From: Pseudomonas syringae
GTDB lineage: Bacteria > Pseudomonadota > Gammaproteobacteria > Pseudomonadales > Pseudomonadaceae
Direction: 5' to 3'
DNA length: 64,000 bases
Assembly (NCBI RefSeq): GCF_023278085.1
Contig: NZ_CP066265.1
Coordinates: 960,501 to 1,024,500 of the forward strand
Below, piece by piece: positions 33,015 through 41,489 of this stretch. Below the pieces are notes generated by a model. That model saw only the letters and a list, made by a program, of their open reading frames with translations, searched no databases and was not told where the DNA came from. The position numbers were made by a program, and so were the translations under genes. The stretch's first letter is position 1, and every line of letters begins with the position of its first letter.

Positions 33015-36000
33015 TTTCAGTCACCTTATTTGCTGCCAGCACTTCTTCGGCCGTATCGTTTTCGTCCTCACTGATGGTGTACCAGACTCGATAGGTCTGC
33101 CGACGCATCCATCCTTTGGCGGTAATGGTAATGGTCGGGCGGCCCAGCGGGTCGTAGAACTGCTTGTCGACGATGTTTTGCGTTCTTATCGACGCGTCAT
33201 TTATGTAAACGTGACTGTTGGCGAAATACGGCCGGTAAACGCGGACCGCCAAGCCTTTATTGTTGTATTCCACCCGTTCGCTGACACGCCAGCGTGGCGA
33301 TGCATGAACAATTTTCGGCTTACCGCCTTCGAGCTCGAGATTGCCCCCTTGATCGACTGAATAGGCGTTGCCGTCCTCGACCAGTTGGCGGGTTTGCAGC
33401 GCGCGCCCGAAGCCGTCCACGGATGTCATGCTGATGCGTATTTGTCTGTCCGGATCTTCCGGATAGCGGTCTGCCACCAGGGCTGCGGTTGCCAGGGGGA
33501 TCTGAACCAGCCCCGTCGCCACATTGCCGTCGTAATAAAGTGCACTGGCTTGGCTACCCAGGGCGTTTTCAGGTCCCTGCACTGCCTCGCTGGCAGAAGC
33601 CCAGTAATGCCCTGTGCGATTGAGTGGAGGAAAGCCGACCTGCTCTCCCAGCTCCGTACCGTAAAAGCTGGTCGCGCATAATCTGCCGAAAGCGTCGTAA
33701 TCAGCTTCCTGAGTGTTCTGATTAGGGTCGACGATTCGTCTTGGTTGCAACACCCGATAATCGTATTCGGCAGTGGTGACGCAGCCCGCCGGGTCAGTGA
33801 TACGCGTTGTGAACAGGCTGTAGGCGTCGTACTCGACGAGGCTCCAGCCATGACTGCGGGTGGGCCTGAACGTGGTGGGACGAAAGAAATGTTCCGGCCC
33901 TGCATAGGTAACGAAGCCGCGCTTTATCGACCATAAATTCAGGTTGTCTGTCGGCAGAAAGCTCGGCATCTGCTCATAGCCGATCTCAACGAGCTTGTCG
34001 GCCAGGGTGGCGCTGTCCATGACTCGCTCGTAGGCGGTCAGTGCATGATTATCCAGTTCAGCCGTTTCAACAGCATCAGCCAGCGCTTCAAAGGTCGCTT
34101 CGCCATCGCCGCAACCGATGTAGCGTTGCACCGACAGACTGGTGAGCGTACGAGGCATTGTTGCGAATGGCCCGGACGGATCGGTGAACTGCTCGTAGCT
34201 GATCTGCGCAGGCGTCAATGCACTTGCCGGCGTGACCATGGCATTGCTGCGTGCGCGGTAAGGCAAGCCCAGACGCCAGCTCTGCGGAGTGTCCAGGTGG
34301 ATAGCTTCGGCGCGCATTTCAGTCAGGTAAGAATGTTGTTGGGCTTCGTCGTGCGATGCTTCCCACCACTGTTGCTGGTGAGGATCCTCAAAGGGCGGGG
34401 CGTCTCCCGGCTGCTTGCGCCGCGCACAGTTGACGCTGACTGAGTGGAGCGGCGAGCCGTAACGGTCCCACGCCAGGCTCAGGCTGTGCTCGCACATTGG
34501 GTCTTCCAGCTCGTCGGCCTCGTAACGGTAGGTGATGACTTCCAGACTCAGTGGCAGCATTGACGCGTAGGGCCGATGCGCGCTCAGGGCTTGCAGTTGG
34601 CGCACCAGATAGCGACACGATTGGGTCGAATACAGCACGGTGGGTTTTTGACTGGCGTCTAGTCCGAAGACTTCGCTGCGCAGTACAGAGCCGCTCAGCG
34701 TCCGCGCCATTTCCTGTAAGGTCGCTTCATCCGGCTCGGTAATGGGCCGGTCGGTATTGGCCGTCGCGTCGAATTCGCACAAGACATACTCGCCCGGCAT
34801 GCGCGCAGCGAGGTCGCTGCGGTCGTAATCGGTGCCAGGTCGGGCGGGGTAGCGTCCGGTGTGAAACCAGGTCTTGTTCAACACCGGGGCGGTCAAGTCT
34901 TCCTGAGACTGCAGCGGAGTTTCGGTGTCAGTCTGCAGGAGCAGGCCGAAACCACGAAACTCGCGTTCGCGCGGGTCATAGAAGCCTTGCCGGTAGCGAA
35001 ACAGCTGAGTCAGCGTATTACCTGTCACCTCGTCTTTCATGGTTTGTCGGACCACCACATGCACCGGGAATGGTAATTCCGGCACTGCGATGTTGCCTGC
35101 GGCGCGCAGCTCGTTTTTCTCGTCCAGCCACTCCTGCGCCGAGCTGCGATAGCTCACTTGTCCGGACGCCCCGAGGTTATTGTTGGTGCTTTTCAACAGA
35201 TACGGCTTAACCACAGTGCCTGCCCCGTCGGCTGCGTAGTAAAGGCTCCAGTGCCGGGGTTTCATGTGAGGTACGGTCAGCACCAGGCTGGAAAACCCGA
35301 GGCCCAGCAGGTCGGCTGCGCTGACCTGGCATAAACGGTCATAACGCACGCCCTCTGGCCAGGGCTGATCGAATGCCGCTGCCAGAGCATTCCCGCCCTC
35401 GTTCATGAAAACCTGAAAGCAATCGGTTTGCAGGTACAACAGGTCACTGGCACCCGAGCCATCCAGGTCGGCCAGCCGCACGCAGCTCGAATCGAAGGCT
35501 TCATACGTATAGGGCAGGCTGGCAAACAACTGCCCCTTGCCGAATCGGCCGCCACCCAGGTTCGGCCAGACGCGGATTTCGTTGTGCCGGATACGGATCA
35601 GGTGCTGTTGACCTGTGCCCAGCAGGTCGCTGAACGCCACGAGTTCAGTGGAACTGTCGCTGAGCAATGGCAGACGATCCTCGTCATGAGGGACGTCCAC
35701 TGCTGCGGCGAATCCCTCGGCTCGACGGTTGGCATACAGGCGAACGCTGCGCGGGCCGATCAATGCCAGATCAGAAAGCCCGTCGCCGACCAGATCTGCC
35801 ATTTGGCTTTGCGGGTGGAAAAACTCTGCCGGAAAAGCCGAGAACGTGGCGTAGTTCGACCAGCTTCGATCCGGGTTGAGCGTAAAGAACCCGGCCATCC
35901 CTGGCTGTGCGACTATCCAGTCCAGCCGCCCGTCGCCGGTCAGATCCGTGAGGGTCTGACGTACCGGCTTGGTCGAGTCGGCCGTCGGGATGCGCAGCAG

Positions 36001-37344
36001 TGGTTCGTAGGGCTGGTAGGCAACGGCATCCGCGCCGCCAGCGGTATCACGAATCGGTTCGCGATAAAGCCATGCCTTGTCGTCGCGATACAACACGCCG
36101 GGCAAGCCATCGCCATACAGATCCACCATTTGGTACTGCTGGCCGTCGCTCAGGTTCTGCAGAGCGTCAAACGGCGTGTAGATGTCGTTTTGACCATCGA
36201 ACTCGGTGTACTGAAACTGCGTGACGGGGTGCTGGTCAAGCCGTTCATAGAGTGTGCCGTCCCATGCCTGGGCTTGTGCTTTAACCAATAGATTGTATTT
36301 GAGGTGCGTCTGAACATAGTCCAGCCACAGTCGCTGGATCAGCAGCGGCGCTTCTCCGAGTTCATCGGGAAAATGATGAAACATGAGTACCTGCCGACAC
36401 AGCCGCAGGTTACCCAGCTCGAAGCCGTAGGCAAAACTTGAATGCGGATCGCTGCGCACTGGCCATGGTATCTGTTTTTCATACGTCGGCATGCTCGCCT
36501 GATCAGTGTTGCGTTCGCCGTAATCGAATAACAGTTCGAAGTGCCAGTGCAGATCGGCCAGTGAGCTTTCATTCCACAGATACAGCACCGGATGCGCCAG
36601 CGCATTGCCGTAGCGAACCCGGCTCAGGTAGCGCTGGGCGCTGAAGTCTCTTGAGTAATCCGCCGGCAGGCCCTGTCCGTCTTCAGGGCTGTATTGATAA
36701 AGGATGTGTTCGCCGATCGCATTCATGCTCTCTTCCAGCAACCATTCGGCCACATGGCTCGGCTCGTCAGGGTCGGCAATGCGCGACGAGAGGGTTTTGC
36801 CGTAGAGGTGCAGGCTGCCATCAGCGCCATGAATCAGCCAGAAGCCGGAATCGGCCGGGCTGATACGCCAGTGTTCAATGCGATCAAACGCCCCTTCGAC
36901 CCTGGCGAAGTAGCGCAACACTTCATAGGTCGTGTCCAGGTCGTGGCCGTTGTAGCTGCCGACCTGCGTGGTAACGGCAGCGCCGTCGTCATTCAGCTCG
37001 GGTAACCAGACATCACCGCCGGGGCCGAGCATCAGGTCATCGCGGGTATAGCTCGGCACGCCTTTGTTGGCGCGGCGTGCCACACATGCGCGACTAAGGT
37101 TCCAGCCCAGCCCGAACAGGCCATTGCCGGAGGTACTCTGGTAGCCCAGCGACAACATTGGCGCATAGCCTCGCCCGGGACTGATCGGCAAGGCGATTTC
37201 CACTGAGGCCGCGCCACTGGTGCCCACCGCGCCCCAGCCCTTGCCAATGCTTTGAATCGCGCCGCCACCCTTGGGCAGGGACGGCGTGGCGACAGCCGGT
37301 TGACCGGATTGCGCTGATGTTTGTTGCGGAGCCTGTGCGTCCAT
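33004..37344 (-). CDS. tcdB: Tc toxin B component (TcdB/TcaC type, SpvB N-terminal domain)
   Basis: A 1446-residue protein. The N-terminal SpvB-like region (about 25-330) contains SIGKGWGAVGTSGAASVEIALP and GLGWNLS. FG-GAP/VCBS-like beta-propeller repeats follow (about 390-640: DLTGDGRLDWIVA, DLVGDGLSDLALIG, DLDGSGASDLLYL), then TcdB middle N and C domains (about 670-1000) and a C-terminal Rhs stretch (EYDYRVLQPRRIVDPN). Size and order match B components that pair with TccC to enclose the effector and dock on the A pentamer. 19 bases separate it from the short A-like gene; it overlaps tccC by 11 bases. Confidence 0.93.
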   Translation of the reverse strand: MDAQAPQQTSAQSGQPAVATPSLPKGGGAIQSIGKGWGAVGTSGAASVEIALPISPGRGYAPMLSLGYQSTSGNGLFGLGWNLSRACVARRANKGVPSYTRDDLMLGPGGDVWLPELNDDGAAVTTQVGSYNGHDLDTTYEVLRYFARVEGAFDRIEHWRISPADSGFWLIHGADGSLHLYGKTLSSRIADPDEPSHVAEWLLEESMNAIGEHILYQYSPEDGQGLPADYSRDFSAQRYLSRVRYGNALAHPVLYLWNESSLADLHWHFELLFDYGERNTDQASMPTYEKQIPWPVRSDPHSSFAYGFELGNLRLCRQVLMFHHFPDELGEAPLLIQRLWLDYVQTHLKYNLLVKAQAQAWDGTLYERLDQHPVTQFQYTEFDGQNDIYTPFDALQNLSDGQQYQMVDLYGDGLPGVLYRDDKAWLYREPIRDTAGGADAVAYQPYEPLLRIPTADSTKPVRQTLTDLTGDGRLDWIVAQPGMAGFFTLNPDRSWSNYATFSAFPAEFFHPQSQMADLVGDGLSDLALIGPRSVRLYANRRAEGFAAAVDVPHDEDRLPLLSDSSTELVAFSDLLGTGQQHLIRIRHNEIRVWPNLGGGRFGKGQLFASLPYTYEAFDSSCVRLADLDGSGASDLLYLQTDCFQVFMNEGGNALAAAFDQPWPEGVRYDRLCQVSAADLLGLGFSSLVLTVPHMKPRHWSLYYAADGAGTVVKPYLLKSTNNNLGASGQVSYRSSAQEWLDEKNELRAAGNIAVPELPFPVHVVVRQTMKDEVTGNTLTQLFRYRQGFYDPREREFRGFGLLLQTDTETPLQSQEDLTAPVLNKTWFHTGRYPARPGTDYDRSDLAARMPGEYVLCEFDATANTDRPITEPDEATLQEMARTLSGSVLRSEVFGLDASQKPTVLYSTQSCRYLVRQLQALSAHRPYASMLPLSLEVITYRYEADELEDPMCEHSLSLAWDRYGSPLHSVSVNCARRKQPGDAPPFEDPHQQQWWEASHDEAQQHSYLTEMRAEAIHLDTPQSWRLGLPYRARSNAMVTPASALTPAQISYEQFTDPSGPFATMPRTLTSLSVQRYIGCGDGEATFEALADAVETAELDNHALTAYERVMDSATLADKLVEIGYEQMPSFLPTDNLNLWSIKRGFVTYAGPEHFFRPTTFRPTRSHGWSLVEYDAYSLFTTRITDPAGCVTTAEYDYRVLQPRRIVDPNQNTQEADYDAFGRLCATSFYGTELGEQVGFPPLNRTGHYWASASEAVQGPENALGSQASALYYDGNVATGLVQIPLATAALVADRYPEDPDRQIRISMTSVDGFGRALQTRQLVEDGNAYSVDQGGNLELEGGKPKIVHASPRWRVSERVEYNNKGLAVRVYRPYFANSHVYINDASIRTQNIVDKQFYDPLGRPTITITAKGWMRRQTYRVWYTISEDENDTAEEVLAANKVTENGH

Positions 37345-37363
37345 GACTGATCCTTCCTTATCG

Positions 37364-38008
37364 TTAACGACTGCCTATGGCCATCAGCAACTGCGCATTA
37401 GCGCTGGAGTGCTGCACTTTCCCGTAAGCAGCGGTTGAGCTTGAAGTGGCCGGAACTTCAAGGCTGACGCGATAACTCAGTTCGCCTAACTTCGGTTTTT
37501 TACCTGCAAGCCCAAGGCTGATTTGTTGAAAGTGAACGTTGTAAGGGAACTGAGGCGGAAACTGTTTCTCGGACTCCAATTGATAAAGGCTCTTGCCTTT
37601 ATTTGTCGGCACGGTGTCCACATACGCATTGATGGCTGTACTCAACACCTGATTGATGAAGTGCAGCGTAGGGATTGGCGTGAAGGTGCTTTGTTGATCG
37701 ATCAACAGGTCTTTCAGATCGGGCCGTCGGTCGTCGAGGTTGATTCGGGCCGCTTCCTCTGCGCTGCCTTCAAGCTGCTGGGGTCGAGCGTTTTCATAGG
37801 CTAGCGCGGCATCGGCGTCACTGATGGGCGAGAGTTCACGAACAAACGCGGTTTTGGAGCGCCGTACGATATCGAACACGGAACGTATGTTCAGCGTTTT
37901 CAGTGCGCTGGAAAAAGATAACTTGCCACCTTTTCGTTCTGGTGTGGCCGCTTCTTTTTTAGCCAGATTGTTCAGCAGGGAAAAGGGTCGTTCCGTCATG
38001 TTCCGCAC
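37364..38008 (-). CDS. Short Tc A-like protein (SpvA/VRP1-type N-terminal fragment)
   Basis: A 214-residue protein. SLLNNLAKK near the start, the FSSALKTLNIRSVFDIVRRSK helix region and DDRRPDLKDLLIDQQSTFTPIPTLHFINQVLSTAI correspond to the N-terminal VRP1 region of Tc A components and Salmonella SpvA (255 residues). True A components are near 2500 residues with pore and receptor domains; none of that is present here. It is the first gene of the operon. It may be a stand-alone SpvA-like partner or the remnant of a lost A gene; the intact reading frame and operon position favour the former. Confidence 0.72.
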   Translation of the reverse strand: MRNMTERPFSLLNNLAKKEAATPERKGGKLSFSSALKTLNIRSVFDIVRRSKTAFVRELSPISDADAALAYENARPQQLEGSAEEAARINLDDRRPDLKDLLIDQQSTFTPIPTLHFINQVLSTAINAYVDTVPTNKGKSLYQLESEKQFPPQFPYNVHFQQISLGLAGKKPKLGELSYRVSLEVPATSSSTAAYGKVQHSSANAQLLMAIGSR

Positions 38009-38056
38009 TCCATTGTTTACGGTTCGAGACTTGTCCGAAAGGTCGTCGATGTCTAG

Positions 38057-38244
38057 CTGTTATAAATGACAGTCACACAGATGCGTCAGAAATATATTCA
38101 GTGAAAACAGTTAGTTACTTTGTGGTGGCTGTTTATAACGGTTTGCGATAACCCAAGTCTTCATAATGAGTTTTGGTGTTTTCGCGTAACGCTTATGTGA
38201 CGAGTGTGGTTGGCGTGCTATAGCTAATGTGACTGTTATAAAAC
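38057..38244. promoter_or_regulatory. Divergent promoter region with a repeated TGTGACTGT/TATAA motif
   Basis: Both outward directions carry a similar element: minus strand gtgtgactgtcatttataac (38059-38078) facing the Tc operon and plus strand aatgtgactgttataaaac (38226-38244) facing the decayed tccC. Each combines TGTGACTGT with a TATAA box, so both may have been controlled by one factor. The motif does not match a regulator I recognise. Confidence 0.45.
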
Positions 38245-38261
38245 TTTCAGGGACGAAAGCG

Positions 38262-38655
38262 ATGAACTCGGTCTTGCACAACCACACACCATTACTCGAT
38301 ATTATCGACCCGCGCGCGCTGGCCGTGCGTAGCGTGCAGTTCTATCGAAATGTGGCAGGGCAGTCTGCTACAGCCTTGGTGACCCATCAGCGCCATGACT
38401 GGGCCGGGCGACCGGTTGTCTTTCGTGATCCACGTCTGTTCAGCCGCTCTGAAAACGAAGTCGATGCTCCTGCCAACCTGGTCGGGACGTCCTGTAGCGG
38501 TGACGGGTCGTCGAGCGTCTGGCTTATGGTGCAGCGGACGCTGCCGAGCATAATGGCTGCAATCAGCTCGTCCGTCATGACGACACGGCGGGCTCGCGCT
38601 TTCTGCCTGATTACGGGCTGCTTGGCTTGGCGCGGTGCGCGGCACTGAGAAGCTA
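38262..38655 (+). pseudogene. Decayed tccC remnant (N-terminal part only)
   Basis: The start MNSVLHNHTPLLDIIDPRALA matches the tccC opening MNSLLHQHTPDVRTVDPRGLA, through RDPRLF and DAPANL. About 50 codons are then missing and the frame shifts: RPVAVT appears in one frame and ERLAYGAADAAEHNGC and LVRHDDTAGSRFLPDYGLLG in another, equivalent to AERFTYGQADAAGHNQC...RHDDTAGSRLLPDYGLLG of the intact gene. The remaining core and effector are absent before fumarase. It is oriented away from the operon, so the locus once held a third tccC. Confidence 0.85.
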
Positions 38656-38658
38656 ATG

Positions 38659-38690
38659 CAGCAAGCCCGGCTTGTTGGCCGGGCTTGCTG
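38659..38690. terminator. Strong hairpin between the tccC remnant and fumarase
   Basis: A perfect 13-base stem CAGCAAGCCCGGC-ttgttg-GCCGGGCTTGCTG, 10 bases from the fumarase stop. T runs are weak on both strands; probably the fumarase terminator. Confidence 0.65.
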
Positions 38691-38700
38691 ACATTGCTGC

Positions 38701-40224
38701 TTACTGCACTTCCACCGCCAGACTGTCGCTGATCTTTTTCTGCCAGATCTGCGGGCCGGTGATATGGACGGATTCGCCGTTGCTGTCCACTGCGACGGTC
38801 ACGGGCATGTCCTTGACCTCGAACTCGTAGATCGCTTCCATGCCCAGCTCGGCGAACGCCACGACGCGGGATTTCTTGATCGCCTGAGCCACCAGATAGG
38901 CAGCGCCACCGACGGCCATCAGGTACACAGCCTTGTGATCACGGATCGCTTCGATGGCGGTCGGGCCGCGTTCGGATTTGCCGATCATGCCCAGCAGGCC
39001 GGTCTGGTCGAGGATCTGACGGGTGAACTTGTCCATCCGCGTCGCCGTGGTCGGGCCTGCCGGGCCGACGACTTCTTCGCGTACCGGATCAACCGGGCCG
39101 ACGTAGTAGATGAAGCGACCCTTGAGGTCCACCGGCAGGCTTTCGCCCCTGTTGAGCATTTCGACCATGCGCTTGTGCGCTGCGTCGCGGCCGGTGAGCA
39201 TCTTGCCGTTGAGCAAAACGGTTTCGCCCGGCTTCCAGCTTTGTACTTCTTCCGGGGTCAGCGTATCGAGGTTGACGCGGCGGGCCGATGGGCCGGCTTC
39301 CCAGACGATTTCCGGGTAGGCGTCCAGCGATGGGGCCTCCAGCGACGCAGGGCCGCTGCCGTCGAGCACGAAGTGCGCGTGACGGGTGGCGGCGCAGTTG
39401 GGGATCATGCACACCGGCAGCGAAGCGGCGTGGGTCGGGTAATCCATGATCTTGACGTCGAGCACGGTGGTCAGACCGCCCAGGCCCTGAGCACCGATGC
39501 CCAACTGGTTGACCTTCTCGAACAGCTCCAGACGCATCTCTTCGATACGGCTCTGCGGGCCGCGGGCTTTCAGCTCATGAATGTCGATGGACTCCATCAA
39601 CACTTCCTTGGCCATGACCGCGGCTTTTTCAGCCGTGCCGCCGATGCCGATACCGAGCATGCCGGGAGGGCACCAGCCGGCGCCCATGGTCGGTACGGTT
39701 TTCAGTACCCAGTCGACGATCGAGTCGGACGGGTTGAGCATCGCCATCTTCGATTTGTTTTCCGAGCCGCCGCCTTTCGCCGCGACGTCCACTTCCACGG
39801 TGTTACCCGGGACGATGGAGTAATGAATGACGGCCGGGGTGTTGTCCTTGGTGTTTTTGCGAGCGCCCGCCGGATCGGCGAGGATCGACGCGCGCAGCAC
39901 GTTTTCAGGCAGGTTGTAGGCGCGACGCACGCCTTCGTTGATCATGTCGTCCAGGCCCATGGTGGCGCCGTCCCAGCGTACGTCCATACCGACGCGCACG
40001 AAAACGGTGACGATGCCGGTGTCCTGACAGATCGGGCGATGACCGGTCGCGCACATGCGCGAGTTGATCAGGATCTGGGCGATGGAGTCACGCGCGGCAG
40101 GCGACTCTTCACGCAGATACGCCTCGTGCATGGCCTGGATGAAATCCACGGGGTGGTAATAGGAAATGAACTGCAGGGCGTCTGCAACGCTCTGAATCAG
40201 GTCGTCTTGCTTGATCACGGTCAT
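38701..40224 (-). CDS. fumA: Class I (iron-sulfur) fumarate hydratase
   Basis: A 507-residue cytosolic TCA-cycle enzyme interconverting fumarate and malate with a 4Fe-4S cluster. Cluster ligands fall in CATGHRPICQDTG, GWCPPGMLGIG and MIPNCAATRHAHF. The N-terminal alpha and C-terminal beta domains are both complete. It is homologous to PA4333 and lies, as there, near a ferredoxin reductase and pyruvate kinase. The symbol is by class; such genes are also named fumB. Confidence 0.94.
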   Translation of the reverse strand: MTVIKQDDLIQSVADALQFISYYHPVDFIQAMHEAYLREESPAARDSIAQILINSRMCATGHRPICQDTGIVTVFVRVGMDVRWDGATMGLDDMINEGVRRAYNLPENVLRASILADPAGARKNTKDNTPAVIHYSIVPGNTVEVDVAAKGGGSENKSKMAMLNPSDSIVDWVLKTVPTMGAGWCPPGMLGIGIGGTAEKAAVMAKEVLMESIDIHELKARGPQSRIEEMRLELFEKVNQLGIGAQGLGGLTTVLDVKIMDYPTHAASLPVCMIPNCAATRHAHFVLDGSGPASLEAPSLDAYPEIVWEAGPSARRVNLDTLTPEEVQSWKPGETVLLNGKMLTGRDAAHKRMVEMLNRGESLPVDLKGRFIYYVGPVDPVREEVVGPAGPTTATRMDKFTRQILDQTGLLGMIGKSERGPTAIEAIRDHKAVYLMAVGGAAYLVAQAIKKSRVVAFAELGMEAIYEFEVKDMPVTVAVDSNGESVHITGPQIWQKKISDSLAVEVQ

Positions 40225-40403
40225 GCGGCGCGCTCCTCTGTAAGGACGGGAACATTCAATTACGCTATCGGCGGCAGTCTGGAACTGCGGCGTGAACCAG
40301 AGCTGTCAGGTTAGCCGTAGCGGGCGCAAAAAGGCGCGGCAGTATAACCCGCCCGACAGACCAGTCTGTACAATCGCGGTTATTTTCTGCATAAGGCGGT
40401 TTG

Positions 40404-41342
40404 ATGCCTCAATTGCGTGTTGGTGAACGTAGCTGGACGGTGGCAGCGGCCGATAATCTGCTCGACGCCCTGAACGATGCGGGTGTGGCGGTGCCGTTCA
40501 GTTGTCGTGCGGGCAGTTGCCATGCGTGCCTGGTGCGCTGTGTTCAGGGTGAACCTGCCGATGCGTTGCCCGGCGTGCTGCCTGCGGAAAAGCGCCGGCA
40601 GGGCTGGCGTCTTGCCTGCCAGTGCCGCGTGACTGAAGATTTGGCTGTCGAGGTGTTCGACCCGCAACGCGATGGCCTTCCGGCCAGGGTGACCGGCTGC
40701 GACTGGCTCAGTCCGACGCTGCTGCGTTTGCGTCTGGAGCCTTTGCGCCCATTGCGCTATAGCGCTGGACAGCACCAGGTGCTGTGGACTGATAGCGGTG
40801 TGGCACGGCCTTATTCACTCGCGAGTCTGCCGGGGGAAGAGCCGTTTCTGGAATTCCATATCGATTGCCGGTATCCCGGCGCATTCTGTGACGTTGCCCG
40901 ACACCTGCGTGTGGGTGATGAACTGAGGCTGGGCGAGCTGCGTGGCGGAGCGCTGCGTTACGACTCGGACTGGCAGGAAAACCCCTTGCTGTTGCTGGCG
41001 TCCGGCTCAGGGCTCGGGCCGTTGTGGGGCGTATTGCGTGAAGCGTTGCGTCAGGAGCATCAGGGCTCGATCCGACTGATCCATCTGGCCCGCGACAGTC
41101 AGGAGCACTATCTGGCGGCGGAGCTGCAGGCACTGACGGCGCTTTACCCGCACCTGTCAGTACAGCTCATCACCGCGCAGACGCTACAGACAACACTGGC
41201 CGACCTGCGCCTGCTGTCCCGGCGGGCCATGGCACTGGTATGCGGCAGCGCTGATAGCGTAGAGATGTTTGCCAAGCGGTTGTACCTGGCAGGGCTGCCG
41301 CGTAATCAGTTATTGGCCGATGTGTTTGTGGCGCGGGAGTAA
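40404..41342 (+). CDS. Ferredoxin-NAD(P)H reductase with N-terminal 2Fe-2S domain
   Basis: A 312-residue flavoprotein. The plant-type ferredoxin domain (about 1-85) has CRAGSCHACLVRC plus a later Cys (LACQC) as 2Fe-2S ligands. The FAD domain has RPYSLASLP, and the NAD-binding domain has LLLASGSGLGPLWG. Oxygenase-reductase type architecture. ATG 40404 is used rather than TTG 40401. The divergent neighbour is fumarase. Its electron acceptor is not known from context. Confidence 0.88.
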   Translation: MPQLRVGERSWTVAAADNLLDALNDAGVAVPFSCRAGSCHACLVRCVQGEPADALPGVLPAEKRRQGWRLACQCRVTEDLAVEVFDPQRDGLPARVTGCDWLSPTLLRLRLEPLRPLRYSAGQHQVLWTDSGVARPYSLASLPGEEPFLEFHIDCRYPGAFCDVARHLRVGDELRLGELRGGALRYDSDWQENPLLLLASGSGLGPLWGVLREALRQEHQGSIRLIHLARDSQEHYLAAELQALTALYPHLSVQLITAQTLQTTLADLRLLSRRAMALVCGSADSVEMFAKRLYLAGLPRNQLLADVFVARE

Positions 41343-41360
41343 GAGGCTCGTCAGTTACCG

Positions 41361-41421
41361 CTCTCGTTCCGCACGCTCCAGCGCGGGAACGCCTTGCGCG
41401 ACGCTCTGCGTCACATTCCGC
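41361..41421. repeat. Dispersed Pseudomonas palindromic repeat element
   Basis: ctctcgttccgcacgctcc, followed by agcgcgggaacgcc and gacgctctgcgtcacattcc, is the degenerate palindromic repeat common in P. syringae intergenic regions; a relative lies at about 24035-24085. Confidence 0.6.
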
Positions 41422-41438
41422 CAGGCATGACACCATGC

Positions 41439-41475
41439 AAAAGGCCCCGACTCGTGAGAGCCGGGGCCTTTGTTT
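41439..41475. terminator. Terminator between ferredoxin reductase and pyruvate kinase
   Basis: Hairpin AAGGCCCCGACTC-gtga-GAGCCGGGGCCTT (one mismatch) flanked by A and T runs, usable by both convergent genes. Confidence 0.82.
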
Positions 41476-41489
41476 GCAGCGTGCTGCTA

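Noticed and set aside
38764..40314. 516-codon plus-strand frame opposite fumarase
   Set aside because: Long but purely antisense to a complete class I fumarase; His/Asp/Gly-rich shadow composition.
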